From NCBI GenBank assembly GCA_907163345.1, contig CAJQUN010000492.1, positions 186,001 through 250,000 of the forward strand: a DNA stretch of 64,000 nucleotides. Direction: 5' to 3'. Numbering within the stretch: position 1 is the stretch's first letter; every line of letters starts with the position of its first letter. The translations under genes and the position numbers were made by a program. Below, one piece after another: positions 1 through 10,988 of the stretch. The stretch comes from Haberlea rhodopensis. Lineage: Eukaryota; Streptophyta; Magnoliopsida; Lamiales; Gesneriaceae. Below the pieces are notes generated by a model that was not told where the DNA came from, did no database searches, and saw nothing but the letters and a program-made list of their open reading frames with translations.

Positions 1-2085
1 CTCGTAGTGCCCATACCGAGTCCTAAATGTTGTCTTCTGCACATCCTCCTCCCTGATCCGTATCTGATGGTACCCGGATCTCAAATCAATCTTACTATAC
101 AGCTTTATGCCTTGCAATTGATCAAATAAGTCATCGATCCTTGGAAGAGGATACTTATTCTTCACCGTGGCCTTGTTCAGTTGCCGGTAATCGATGCATA
201 AACGCATCGAACCATCCTTATTATTCACAAAAAGAATCGGTGCGCCCCAAGGCGATACGCTAGGGTGTATATATCCTTTATCAAGGAGCTCCTGTAACTG
301 CTCCTTCAATTCCCGCAACTCCGCCGGTGCCATCCTGTAAGGTGCACGAGAGATAGCGGATGTCCCCGGTAATAACTCAATCCCAAACTCGACTTCCCTA
401 GCCGGTGGGAATCCTGGAATCTCCTCCGGGAACACATCGGCAAATTCCGTTACCACTGGTATATCCTCAACTCTTAACTCTTTGCTCTTTCCCAACACAT
501 CCATGGCATATATGAGATATCCTGTGTGTCCATGTTCCAATAATTGGGACATTTTAATTGCCAAAATCAACGAAATATTCGCACGAGAACAGTTGACACA
601 GAAAATCCACTGAACTCCCAATTGAGATCTGAACCGTACTGTCCTCTATCGACAATCTACCACTGCCTGATATCTGTTCAGAATATCGATGCCCACAATG
701 CAGTCAAAATCTGACATACCCAAAACAATCAAATCTACCTTTATCTCATTGCCCTCAAAATAAATGAGGCAGTCCATCAGAAACTGATCAGCAACAACTT
801 TCCTTCCAGTGGGTGTCGAGACTAATAGAGACGTGGGCAACGAAGACGTGCACATATGATGTCTCGCCACAAAGTCCGCAGACACAAAGGAGTGCGAAGC
901 ACCTGTGTCTATCAAAATAAAGGCGGAATATGTAAATAGAAAGCACGTACCAGCTATCACTTCCTCTGGAGCTGCATCGGCCTGCTCCCTGGTTAATGCA
1001 TAGACCTGTCCCTGAGGTGGCCCCATCGCCTGTCCTCCCACATGTCGAGGTACCATCGGCGGCCTCTACTGAATTGTACCACTAGAAAATCTCCCTCGAC
1101 CTTCCCTGAGATCCGTCTGGCCTTCCTGATTAGGGAAACACCGAGCAATGTGGCCCGACTTGCCACATATGTAGCATGCAGAACAATCACGCATCAAATG
1201 CGGCCCTCCGCAAAAGTGGCACTTAACCTCTCCAACTCTACCAGGTCCTCCAAAAGTAGATGCAGCACCTCTCCGGTCACCTTGTTTCCGGCCATCCGGT
1301 CGCTTTCCGCTAAAACGGGAAGAAGAAGAAGTCCCTCGTGACTTAAAAGATCCTCCCCGTGGCTTCAGATTCTCTGATGTAGATCTCTGTGATGAGGCTG
1401 GTGGGGGTGCGGCATCAGTATAAGCACTCACCCCAATCTCTGCCAACTCCGCTCTTACAAGTGCATCATCAAAGGATGTCGGGTTGTTAGAAATCACCCG
1501 ATCAAATAGTTCCGGTCGCAACCCCTTCAAAAAGTTCCTCATCTTTGCATGTCCATTGGTGGCAATGTGTGGAACATACCTCAACAAGGATGAGTAGTGC
1601 ATGGCATAGTCCGAAACTGTCATGCTCCCTTGTTTCAAGTTTGTAAACTCATCCTCCTATGATTGTCTATCCGCAGCCGAGAAGTATCGGTTTAAAAAAC
1701 GAGTTCTGAATAGAATCCAGTCGACCACCATGCCTTGAGCCCTCAAGTCCATCACAGTCGTCTTCCACCACATAGAAGACTTCTTTGCCAATTGAAATTC
1801 CGCCAATCTCAACCATGCCGTCCTAGCACACGGCGCAGATACAAAGATCTGTTCCAATCTCTCTAGCCTCTCTTCGGCCTCTTCCCCTGTTTCTGTCCCT
1901 TCAAACATAGGCGGGTGGAAGGTCAGAAACTGAGTCAGACTAAGTTCCCCTGGTAGTAGCAACTGAGCAACCGATTCCATGCCCACAGCAGGTGGGGGTA
2001 AAGGATTTGCCTGACCAATGCTAGCGTTCACGCTCCCAACATCACCAACCTCTTCATTAAGGTTCCCTGCATTCATAGCAGCCAT
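1..2085 (-). pseudogene. Tekay-like Ty3 gag-PR-RT, 5' part, three in-frame stops, runs off left edge
   Basis: Reading leftward from an ATG at 2085 (peptide MAAMNAGNLNEE), this is the gag-pol polyprotein of a Ty3 chromovirus: gag, then a zinc knuckle near 1150-1215, then an aspartic protease with the D-T-G-A motif (LIDTGASHSF, about 885-925), then the N-terminal half of reverse transcriptase (CIDYRQLNKATVKNKY, about 150-205). The window ends before the catalytic F/Y-x-D-D. Stops at 1657, 1066 and 646 share one frame, so the frame is intact apart from point nonsense changes; the first two blocks match the 54314-58764 copy across the stops. The second knuckle reads CYICGKSGHIARCF, with the last Cys one residue early compared with CYSCGKMGHISRYC in the other copy. 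The capsid, protease and RT would act in cytoplasmic virus-like particles. Not functional as read; assignment to Tekay/Del is by overall resemblance. Confidence 0.9.
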
Positions 2086-2278
2086 GCTGTAATACAAGGG
2101 TTAACAACAATTCCAAACAATATACATGTTATGCCGTTAGATAACATGAACGATAATAAGCATGTTAGTATAACAGTTTATACACCAATATGCGCCACAT
2201 GCATAAACATGTTCAAATGTAAACACTTAGCTAACCATGCTAAGGCTACCCTTCACTCATTCCCGGGTTCTCTAACCA

Positions 2279-2292
2279 CTGCTCTGATACCA
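2279..2292 (-). other. primer binding site, tRNA-iMet type
   Basis: On the minus strand the sequence is TGGTATCAGAGCAG, four bases (TTAG) after the LTR end at 2297. This is the standard plant initiator-Met PBS that primes minus-strand DNA synthesis, and it fixes the element's direction and its 5' LTR. Confidence 0.95.
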
Positions 2293-2817
2293 CTAATGTA
2301 AGGACCCTAGTTCCTTAAGTGCGGATTAAAGGCGTAAATAAAAATTTCCATGCATAAAAAGAGTATAAAGGTTGTGTTGATGCCCTGAGCTATTAAATTA
2401 CAGTGCCAAAATAAAGTTCCAAAAGGGATTAGTTACATTCCCAACCAATGAATGCTAATCCTATAGCTTTACACTACTCCTAGAGTAGATACTATACAAA
2501 AGAATCAAGCCTGCTACCAAGAGCACTCCTCACTAGCTCACCGCATCAACCCGCCTTAGCCCCTTCCGCGCAAAAGTACCTACAGGAATAACCACAAAAC
2601 CATGAGCATGTATATAAATCATATTCACAATAATATGATCATAATTCAATGTATAAACCGTAAATGCAATTCACTTCCTGTATTTAACACATTTAAAAGC
2701 TCCCTTGGTTGCCCCTGTACCACAATAATAATCAAAGGATTATAATGCCAATATGCATGTCATGACATGTATCCATTCCGTGTATATCAATGGCCAATTT
2801 CCAGTCTTATTATATCA

Positions 2818-3135
2818 GTGGCATAATACCCCTCGCGTTTATATGACAGCGGCATTAATACCCCTCGCTTCGATATATTAGCGGCATAATATCCCTCGCA
2901 TCAATATGACAGCGGCATTATCCTATCATCGCTTCGACATGACGGCGACAAGTATTCTATCATCACTGCAATATAATCTCGACTCACAATATATATGCAA
3001 CCGTAATGCATATCCAATCATGTATGCAACCATAATGCATAACCAACCATATATGCAACTATAATGCATATCCAATCATGTATGCAACCATAATGCATAA
3101 TTAAGACCATGTATGCAACCATAATGCATAACCAA
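2818..3135 (-). repeat. two short tandem arrays inside the Tekay-like LTR
   Basis: About 2818-2960 repeats a unit of roughly 45 bp around GCGGCATAATACCCCTCGC. About 2993-3135 repeats a unit of roughly 30 bp containing ATGCAACCATAATGCATA. Counterparts occur in the other Tekay-like LTRs (24800-24960; 26620-26880 reversed) and, amplified, in the LARD-like interiors. Confidence 0.75.
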
Positions 3136-3359
3136 TCAAAGCGTAATAAATACGTTTTACCGTCCGATGCTCGTACGTCTCACTACGTACCTTAGTTCCA
3201 AAAGTGGAGATATCGTGGAACTTTATCTCCTTTGATGTGTGGCTACCTGGGATGGTTCTACACAATCACATGAATCCATATTAGAAGCCAATAAATGAAC
3301 CATTACCAAAAACATCATCATTTAGAACAAAATCCCAAAACCCACATTTTATGCCTTGC

Positions 3360-3575
3360 GATCGATCGGTCCCTAAGCCCCGGTCGATCGCTAAGTGAAG
3401 AAAAATAGGCATCCAAGTACTGCCTCCACCGATCGATCGAAACTTTTTATCGATCGATCGAGACATCACACCGATCGATCGAAACAAAATTACCGATCGA
3501 TCGGTAAGCTCATTTCATGCCTTGTTCAGGCTCTGCCCTGCTCGATCGATCGGACCCTTATTTCGATCGATCGAG
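3360..3575. repeat. cluster of CGATCGATCG palindromes
   Basis: About eight copies of CGATCGATCG or one-base variants lie 20-50 bp apart with unrelated spacers. The motif is its own reverse complement. Equivalent clusters occupy the same relative place in the other Tekay-like LTRs (25316-25461, 26226-26425, 59596-59766, 61145-61363) and in the Athila-like LTRs. Confidence 0.85.
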
Positions 3576-4316
3576 TAGCCATGTTCCTGCGAGAATCCTC
3601 CATGTATGAGCTTCCAACAACACCTAAACTCATATACAACCAATAACAACCACCATGCTCAACATTTAACCACAAAACAACCTTAAAATACATCCCCCAA
3701 ACATAAACAACATGTTGGACCAAGATCCACCCTTTTAACCCCAAAAACAAGCTACAAACCCAACCAAAACTCAACAAGACTTCACCATAAAGAAAGCTTA
3801 CCACTTGAGCTTTAAGTTTTTAGCAAGAACTCACAAAAAGACCCCTTTTTCAAAGCTTTCTCCTCCCCTCTTGTTTCAGAAACGAAAATGGAAGCTTTTG
3901 GATGAATGAGAGGGTTGTAGGGACATAAAGCTGATAGAGAGGAGTGATGGGATGTAAAGGTGTGTGCAAGTGGCTCCCTTGCAAACTTATGGGATTTAAA
4001 TGTGTATCAAAACACAAGCATGATGTATAAAATACCCCAACATGATATTTTAAAAGCATTTTACCACAATGCACCAAAATCACCATTAAAATCATGCTTT
4101 ACCAAAAATTACAAACCAACACATTTAAACCATTATAACACCCAATTTCCCAACATGTATAACATGCACCATGAAATGCTCTACCGGGTCACGCCTACCA
4201 TGTGACAAGCATTTCACCAAGATAATTAGTCCCAACACATAATCTAATTATCACCATAATATCACATAAATATAATTAATGCCCAAATTGCAATTAATGA
4301 TTTCGGGGATATCACA

Positions 4317-4855
4317 GATCGCTTGAAGAGAAAAAGTTGAAGGCGATCGATTGCCACAAAAGAAGCGACCGATCGCCTGCAGAGTCCCAAACTTAAAAAA
4401 TTCCTTATTAAGTTTTGGGCTATTTTTGGTACCTGATTTCTTGGGCTCATAGAGGGCATATAAATTGGAGTTTGTAGGTCATGGTGGTGGTTCTTTTCAT
4501 CTCTGAAAGAGGCAGCCTACGATTGGAAGAGAAAGCACCTTCAAGACGATTCAAAGGAACGCAGCTAGAGACGGGAACAACGGATCGATGCACGATTTCA
4601 CATCGAGTGTTTATTAGTATTTCTGAATCTTTGTTTAACTTTATTATCGAATTCCAATGTTTATAATGTTGTTAGATGTTATAAAACGTTGTTTTTCCGT
4701 TAATATGCTAGGCTAAGTTTGTTATCGAGACAAGGGGATCTTGTGTAGGAACCCACAGTTTTAATTCTAGTTGTTGATTGAGTTTTTGTTATTTTTGAGT
4801 TTATGTTATGCTTTTAATGCTTTTAAAGGATTAGCTACTCTTTGAATGTTGTTAG
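4317..4855 (+). repeat. Athila-like 5' LTR, middle piece
   Basis: This is the LTR between the Tekay-like insertion (left) and the Copia solo LTR (right). It carries a degenerate CGATCGATCG cluster (4347-4378), a TATA-like CATATAAATT at 4457-4466 and probable transcribed leader after it. With the piece after 6359 it totals about 1.1 kb; the complete relative at 22197-23569 is 1,373 bp, so about 250 bp of the 5' end should lie beyond the Tekay-like element, left of the window. Confidence 0.75.
4457..4466 (+). promoter_or_regulatory. putative TATA box of the Athila-like 5' LTR
   Basis: CATATAAATT lies downstream of the palindrome cluster and about 90-130 bp before the purine-rich leader. The related LTR at 22197-23569 has ATTATATATA on the minus strand at the corresponding place (23181-23190). 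The start site itself is inferred. Confidence 0.5.
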
Positions 4856-6359
4856 TGTTAGTAATCCAACAAGCATAGCAACGCAGCGGAATTAAAATTT
4901 TGGATTACTTAAACACCGGATCTATACATAGGTTATCATATCGGATAAAGGATCAAAAGTCTCACCCTTGTAACGTGTTTGAGCAGATTCCACGAAGCAC
5001 TACGTCCAACGAATTCCGAGTCACGAGCAACACCTCCAAGGTCTTGCCTCTACGGTATCCACACGATTAATCGAACAAAGGATGTTTAAGAACGAATTGC
5101 TAGATACGTTCTTAGACGGAATCCAAAACCCAACTACGATTCTCAATCGCAAACTATAGCCGGATCTCCCAAACGACGACGACGGTGAAGGGGCCGAGAG
5201 AAGTGAGAGGCGGCGGCTTGGATGGTGGGTTTTGGGTGGGAGGCTAGGTTTTCTTAGAATGATTTTTTATTAACCTTTAATCTTCACTTATTAGCCTTTT
5301 ATAGGATTTAATTAAGAGGTTCAAGACTTTCTTAAAGCCTCATGGGCCCAAACCCATGATTTAATTAAATCCTCATAATCCTTTAATTAAGACTCTTCTT
5401 AATTAATTAATTCATCCAATGAATTTAATTTCCTTTATCGATTTAATCTTTTGTGCGACCCGATAGGATCTTGTAATGTTGGCAGTGACATAAAATCTCA
5501 TTTTACGTTACAAGCAAAGAGCGGTGTCTAGCAACACATCAAGGCTACCCAAATTACAAAAATGTCTTTGACTCGACATAACCTTTAGAACTTGAGATAA
5601 TATTAACCATGTAACTTAATCCCTCTGTCCTTTGTGTTTAGATTGAACACGAGTCATGGAATAGTCATACTCGTATATTCAATCTCTATTTCTTGATCCC
5701 CAAGTAGAACTACAATAAACGAATAAGCTCGATATCTCATATCGACTCATTCGAGCATGGCCATGCATTTTAGTCTTACTTGATCAAGGGCCCAAACACT
5801 TCTCCTGTTATATAGGAGGGACAAATCCTATCTCGATCAATCAACATCATCCCTCTACATAATTCGTAGTGTATCCAATAGTCGCCTTTATAGTTTACCC
5901 TGTTACGGGTAACGTTTGACAATATCAAGATACATAACTCCTTATGTTGGGATCTCTGATGATCACAAGTCGTAAGGATTACATACATTATTATCACTAT
6001 GAGAATTGCTTATGACGCTCATATAACTATCCATGTAGCATTCTCATGGGGGGTCTGTCCAGTACATCGTTCTCTAACATGTACGCATGTGTTGATTTGA
6101 TATCTCATATCAATGAACAATTCATCAATCAACACATACTAGCCTCTATGTATTATCATTATCCCGATTCATGATAATACTTGACTAGGGACAATGTTTA
6201 AGAATAATACAATATTATTCTAAGGACATTAACATATAGATTAATTCACATTGCACAGTTAAACGAATAATATATAATAATGAATTGCCATTCATAAAAT
6301 CATAAACATTGTATGTCAAAACAATCATCCAATGACATGTCTTAGGGCATATCCCAACA
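4856..6359 (-). mobile_element. Copia-type solo LTR with 5-bp TSD
   Basis: On the minus strand it begins TGTTGGGATATGCCC and ends TTGGATTACTAACA. It is flanked by GTTAG at 4851-4855 and again at 6360-6364. No internal region, PBS or coding sequence is present, so this is a solo LTR left by recombination between the two LTRs of a full element. The terminus resembles a common plant Ty1/Copia LTR type; that lineage call rests on memory of the terminus only. It splits the Athila-like 5' LTR. Confidence 0.85.
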
Positions 6360-6364
6360 GTTAG

Positions 6365-6945
6365 TTTGCAATTGAGATCGAGAGATGATATTGTAAGACG
6401 GAACAAATAACATAAACCGTGGATTTCAGACCGAGATCGAGAGATGACATCAAATACACGAGTGATAACTATAGATATCTAGTAATCTAAAGCTAAGGGT
6501 TTTCATAGAACGTATGCAACATTGAATTGTTCAATAAGTGAACGAGAGTTACTTACTGCAATTCAGTGTTAGGTTTAATATAGCTCGAGAAAGTATATTG
6601 GATATAACCGGAAAACTTGTCACCTTAGATGCACTAATTTTGATTAGAACTAGTAGGTAAATTGTGGGGGATTACTCAAGTGAACCGAAGTCTCGATATT
6701 TATCTCTACTGTTTAATATCTTAATTCTTTGTGGTGTGGTTGAATCTTGGAGTTGAGTAAAGTAGTTAATCTTTCAACCAATCTCGTGGGTTAAATATAG
6801 TACGCTAGTTAAATTTGGTAATTACTACTAGTCCTCGTGGGTTTGACGATCCTTATTTCTAGATCATTATACTAAAAGTTGACACCATACACTTGCGGTG
6901 TAGAATCGCTAAATTGGAAATAATTGTTTAAAATAAAAGCGATCA
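6365..6945 (+). repeat. Athila-like 5' LTR, 3' piece
   Basis: This piece continues the LTR after the Copia solo LTR and ends AAAAGCGATCA at 6945, six bases before the PBS. The terminal 130 bp match the reverse complement of the start of the solo LTR at 22197 (shared GACACC, TTGCGGT, AGAATCGCTA and AAAATAAAAGCGATCA), which identifies both as one family. Confidence 0.85.
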
Positions 6946-6951
6946 AGTTTT

Positions 6952-6969
6952 TGGCGCCGTTGCCGGGGA
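6952..6969 (+). other. Athila-like primer binding site, tRNA-Asp type
   Basis: TGGCGCCGTTGCCGGGGA is complementary to the 3' end of plant tRNA-Asp and is the hallmark PBS of Athila elements. It sets the plus orientation of this element. Confidence 0.95.
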
Positions 6970-7112
6970 CTAGTTTAAGTAATATCATAGGAGATTAGTT
7001 GACTATAATTTAGCTATAATTTCTTATTTTTACTTTTATTACGGTTTAGACGATTTCACTACTGTTGTTCCTTCGTTGTGTTGAATTTTGCAGGGAGTTG
7101 TCTTTGTAGTGC

Positions 7113-7578
7113 ATGCTACGAAGTGACAAACCTATACTAGAGCCACTTGACTTAGAGATTGAACGAACTTGCAGAAGACTTCGGAAAGAAACAAGAGAGA
7201 TGGCTGAGAATAATCGAGGGAATGGTGAACAACACAATGATGAAGTGCCAATTATAAGGTCCATGATGGACTATGCACAACCATCTTTTCATGGCACCAT
7301 GTCTAGCATCACAAGACCAAGGATTCAGGCTAATAACTTCGAGATCAAGCCTGCCATAATTCAGATTATTCAACACTCTGTGCAATTTGGAAGGATCGCC
7401 AGCTGATGATCCTAATGCTCATATCTCCAACTTTTTGGAGATATGCGACACGTTTAAGCACAATGGCGTCACTGACGACGCCATCAGGTTACGACTTTTT
7501 CCATTTTATTTAAACGATAAAGCTAAGAGCTGGTTGAATTCATTGCCTGCAGGGTCGATCACTACTTGGGAAGGGATG
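7113..7578 (+). pseudogene. Athila-like gag, N-terminal part
   Basis: The first ATG after the PBS opens a frame with LEPLDLEIERTCRRLRKE, typical of an Athila gag N-terminus. A one-base insertion near 7392 moves the reading to the frame containing SPADDPNAHISNFLEICDTF and NDKAKSWLNSLPAGSITTWE. The gene stops abruptly at 7578, where the solo LTR at 7579 is inserted. The interrupted codons continue in register at 20427 (TTWEGM then AQAFLSKYF) once the LTR and one copy of the GGATG duplication are ignored. Gag forms the virus-like particle and binds RNA. Dead as read, from both frameshift and interruption. Confidence 0.92.
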
Positions 7579-8187
7579 TGTAAGGCCCCAATGCTAATTA
7601 ATCGTATTAACGATGATCAAGCAAACCCGGATAATTAAAAGTATAGACTTTGATTAGGGTGTTCCAGATCACGACGCTTTGCATCGATTGGGATAAATTA
7701 AAGCATAATATATGTAAATATGTATAGATATATACGACCATATATATATATATATATATATATATACATTGTACCATGCAAATTATGTCATTCAAGACAT
7801 GCACCAAGTTGGATTAGAATACTAAAACAATCCTACACATTTCCCTATTGACTACTACACTTGGCATTTGGGCATCACATGAGTGGCATATGGATCCCAC
7901 TACCTTTAAATATTACAAAAAATCCAACCCCAACACATAGATTCCATCGCCCACTCACTCATTCCCTACACAAAATTTCTCTCTCATTCAAACAACATTC
8001 TTCTCCTTCTTTCTTTGGAAAATTTCGAACCATTCTCCTCCCTTTTCACCTTAAAACTGTGCTTCAATTCAACATGCAATCATAGAATTAAAGAGGCATT
8101 AAGGAGAGGAGCAAGAATCTTCAAGAAGTTTTGGATTTTGAGGTGTTTGAGGAGGTGGAAGCTCTTGGAAAGCTAGGAAGGAGCCAT
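7579..8187 (+). mobile_element. Ty3 solo LTR, left piece (insertion in Athila gag)
   Basis: It starts TGTAAGGCCCC directly after target site GGATG (7574-7578) and continues at 18292-20421. It is a diverged, opposite-orientation relative of the LTRs at 8188 and 15524; the shared words include CACGACGCTTTGCATCGATTGGGATAA in two parts. An (AT)n microsatellite lies at about 7740-7766. The split at 8187/18292 is an insertion of another member of the same family. Confidence 0.88.
7740..7766. repeat. (AT)n microsatellite
   Basis: An uninterrupted AT dinucleotide run of about 13 units inside the solo LTR, where the relatives at 10770-10815 and 18100-18145 have a shorter, irregular AT-rich stretch. 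Confidence 0.9.
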
Positions 8188-10952
8188 TGTGAGGGCCCGT
8201 TCCTAATGTGGTGTATAATTATCACATAGTGATTAATTTGTGTAAACAGCGGAAGATTAATTTCAAATGTCTTGTTAAACGGCCCTAAAATTTTTTGCTT
8301 TTAGGTGATACATATATACTGATACTTAAAATATGTAATTATAGTTTCCAATTCAACATGTTGATCATAACATAAATTATCAAGTATATCATCAACCAGT
8401 AGTAGAATACTTAAAATACAGATACTTGGGGCATACCCCGGTAATTCAAAACATAATTAAAAATATTCTAACAACTACTTGGACGCAAAACATAAAATAT
8501 AAACCTGAGCTCGCTCTCAAGGAGCTCTGGTATCTCTCGATGCGTCGCTGCAAGCATCGTCACTATGTCCTCCTGTAAAGCCTGTCATGTCCGAACAACA
8601 AAAGACATGACAGCCCCCACAAAGGGGGTCAGTAACCCAGTACGAGAAATAAATAAATCATGTCAAGTGACAAAGTATCATGCAATGCATACCATGTATG
8701 AATGCGATGTATGAATGGGTACAAGGAATCGAATATCAAGATACCAAAAATCGGAGTCCAAAGGAAGGTATCATCAAATCATCAAAGCTCGAGCAGAGGG
8801 TGACAATATACGTACATTGCGCTAGGAAAACTCATCCTATGTACGTTACTGCATCCAGCCCTCGTGTCTAGGTCCGGTCGCACCTGCACGTGACTACAGT
8901 TACTACCTATACTGCCTGTCATCGCCATGCTCGTCGTACCCGACACTCAGAGTAAGTCAACTCAGTCAAATCATGGATATCAAAGGAATGATAGATCAAT
9001 ATGATATACCCATGAATCATTTATGCATCAAATGACATATGCAACTCAATATATCATGCAATCTCATGTGAAAGTATATACAAATCATGTAATTTCACAT
9101 ATCATGTAATCCAAGACATTCATCATGTCATATAGTCACATAAGAATCATATAGTGACAAATAAGTCATATAAATCAAATAATGACATATAAGGCCATAC
9201 ATTAGCATCATTACACGTCTTTGCCAGACGTCATGATAAAACTCATTTCAACGTACCTCGACCCAAGCTAATCTACCGGGACTTCTCAGATCAACCCCGG
9301 AATCTATTAACCTGGTCATAATAGTTCCAAATACAACATAATGTCACATACTAGCCTTAAGCTTATCAAAATAAAACTCAAACTTAGACCCAAAACCAAT
9401 TCTCTAAATTTCAGCCTGTGCAGCCGTAGAGATAGGCTCATAACTTGTTCGATACTTAATAAAATCACATGGGTCGAATTTATTTTCAAATCTAACTCAA
9501 AAATGAACATTTCATCAGTTCAACTCATCTTCAAATTCGTTCATTTAGCCTAGGTAAAATGGCCAAGAACAATCTGCTGGAAAAACAGGACAATTCACCA
9601 AATTCCAGCCTGACCCATGTTTGTATAAAATTCGTAATAAATTCATATGATGTCCAAATGACTTGAGGCTAGTTGAAAAATCACGAAAACCCAAAGTATT
9701 CAGTTCATATGTGAAGTCCAGAAGCTAGTTTGCTCATCTAGAGGTACATGCAAAGCAAAGTATGCCAGATTTAAAAATACTCATATTCTGTTTTGACAGA
9801 GTGAGCGGTTCTAGGGAAAAGTGCATATCTTACACAAATAAACTCCAAATCATGTGAGGCCAGTTTCTAATGCAAGATAACTCAAAGGTTTACAACGTTT
9901 ATGCAGACACCAAGCTCAAAATCGTAGCATATGTTTCCCAGATTTACCAATAACACACTGCATGTGCAACCCGCCTACATGCATGTTCCAGATTGTGCAA
10001 CTTGTGGTAAAAACATCATAACTCATTCATTTTAAGTCCACATCGTCTCATATTTTAAAAACAGGACGAAAACACATATATCTACAACTTTTGTTTGAGG
10101 CTCAAAGTCAGAATCGGAAGTTAGGTAAATCGAAATTTCGGAGCTACCTACTGCATGCAACAACATTTCTGCAGATTCTGTTTTAACAAAATGACACCAA
10201 CAAATTTCGTGTCTCCTCCTAAATTTCGACCCAAAATCTACAAAGTTCAACTAAATAAAGATAAGAACAGGTTCATACCCTTGTAGTTCTTGAAGACTCA
10301 AGCATCAAATTCACCATCAACACTCCATTCAAGCTTTCCAAGAATTTGCCACCTCTTCAACACTTCCAATTCTAAAATTTCTTGGGGATTCTTATCCCTC
10401 TCCTCTAATGCTCTACAAATCTATGATTGCATGTATAATTTAACCAACTCTTCCCATGGAATTAGAGAGAGAGAGGTTCGAAATTTTGGAGAAAAGAAGT
10501 GGGAAAAATCTCAAATGGAAAATGGTAAAAAGGAGTTGCCTTGCATGGTGGTTTTGGCATGATTTGATGGAATGAAAAGAATTGCAATTCCAATGCTGAA
10601 ATCTGATGCTTGGGCGTGAGTTTCAAGATTTGTAGGATAGAATTTGTGTGCAAAATGTCATGCAAGAACCCACATGTCATGTGGTCTAAGTGTCCAAATT
10701 AGTGATGTAGGATTTTAGTGTTCTAATCCAACTTAGTGCATGTCTTGTATGACAAAATTGTCATGGTACAATATATTTATATATATGTATGTTTCGTATA
10801 TATGTATACATATTTACATATATTTTGCTTTATTTATCCCAATCGATGCAAAGCGTCGTGATCCGGAGCAATCAATTTGAATTCTCGGCTTTTAATCACC
10901 CGGGTTTGCTAACTCGTGATTAATCAAAATTAATTAGCAACGGGGCCTTACA
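8188..10952 (-). repeat. 3' LTR of the 8188-18286 element
   Basis: On the minus strand it runs TGTAAGGCCCCG...GGGCCCTCACA, 2,765 bp, immediately after the PPT at 10953-10966. Short open frames such as 10290-10562 recur identically in the other LTR because the LTRs are copies; I see no protein-like features in them. Confidence 0.92.
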
Positions 10953-10988
10953 CTTCTTCCCCTCTTAAATGATTTCGTCCTCGAAATC
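10953..10988 (-). other. polypurine tract and adjoining hairpin motif
   Basis: On the minus strand, GATTTCGAGGACGAAATC (10971-10988), an inverted repeat of GATTTCG/CGAAATC around four bases, precedes the purine run ending AAGAGGGGAAGAAG at the LTR. The PPT primes plus-strand DNA. The same hairpin word sits in this place in every Ty3 and LARD-like element here. Confidence 0.85.

Larger units (their letters stand above)
2297..4316 (-). repeat. 5' LTR of the left minus-strand Tekay-like element
   Basis: The LTR reads TGTGATATCCCCGAAAT...ACCCTAGGGTCCTTACA on the minus strand (about 2,020 bp) and is followed by the PBS. It matches the plus-strand LTR at 25466/58836. Inside are a short tandem repeat of AGCGGCATAA-type units (about 2818-2960), a roughly 30-bp ATGCAACCATAATGCATA repeat (about 2993-3135), a GTACG/ACGTACC box at 3168-3194 and a cluster of CGATCGATCG palindromes at 3360-3575. 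The other LTR lies left of the window. The flank at 4317-4321 is GATCG, inside the Athila LTR. Confidence 0.9.

Noticed and set aside
4481..4666. 61-codon plus frame just after the Athila TATA box
   Set aside because: Position fits the LTR leader; no similarity to a known protein and no counterpart in the 22197-23569 LTR that I can see.
5776..5997. Minus-strand frame with a plausible start in the Copia solo LTR
   Set aside because: Lies wholly inside an LTR with clean TSDs; Copia LTRs do not encode proteins there.
9316..9553. Small frames on both strands that recur at 16650 and 19046
   Set aside because: They recur because LTRs are copies of each other; no protein-like conservation beyond nucleotide identity.
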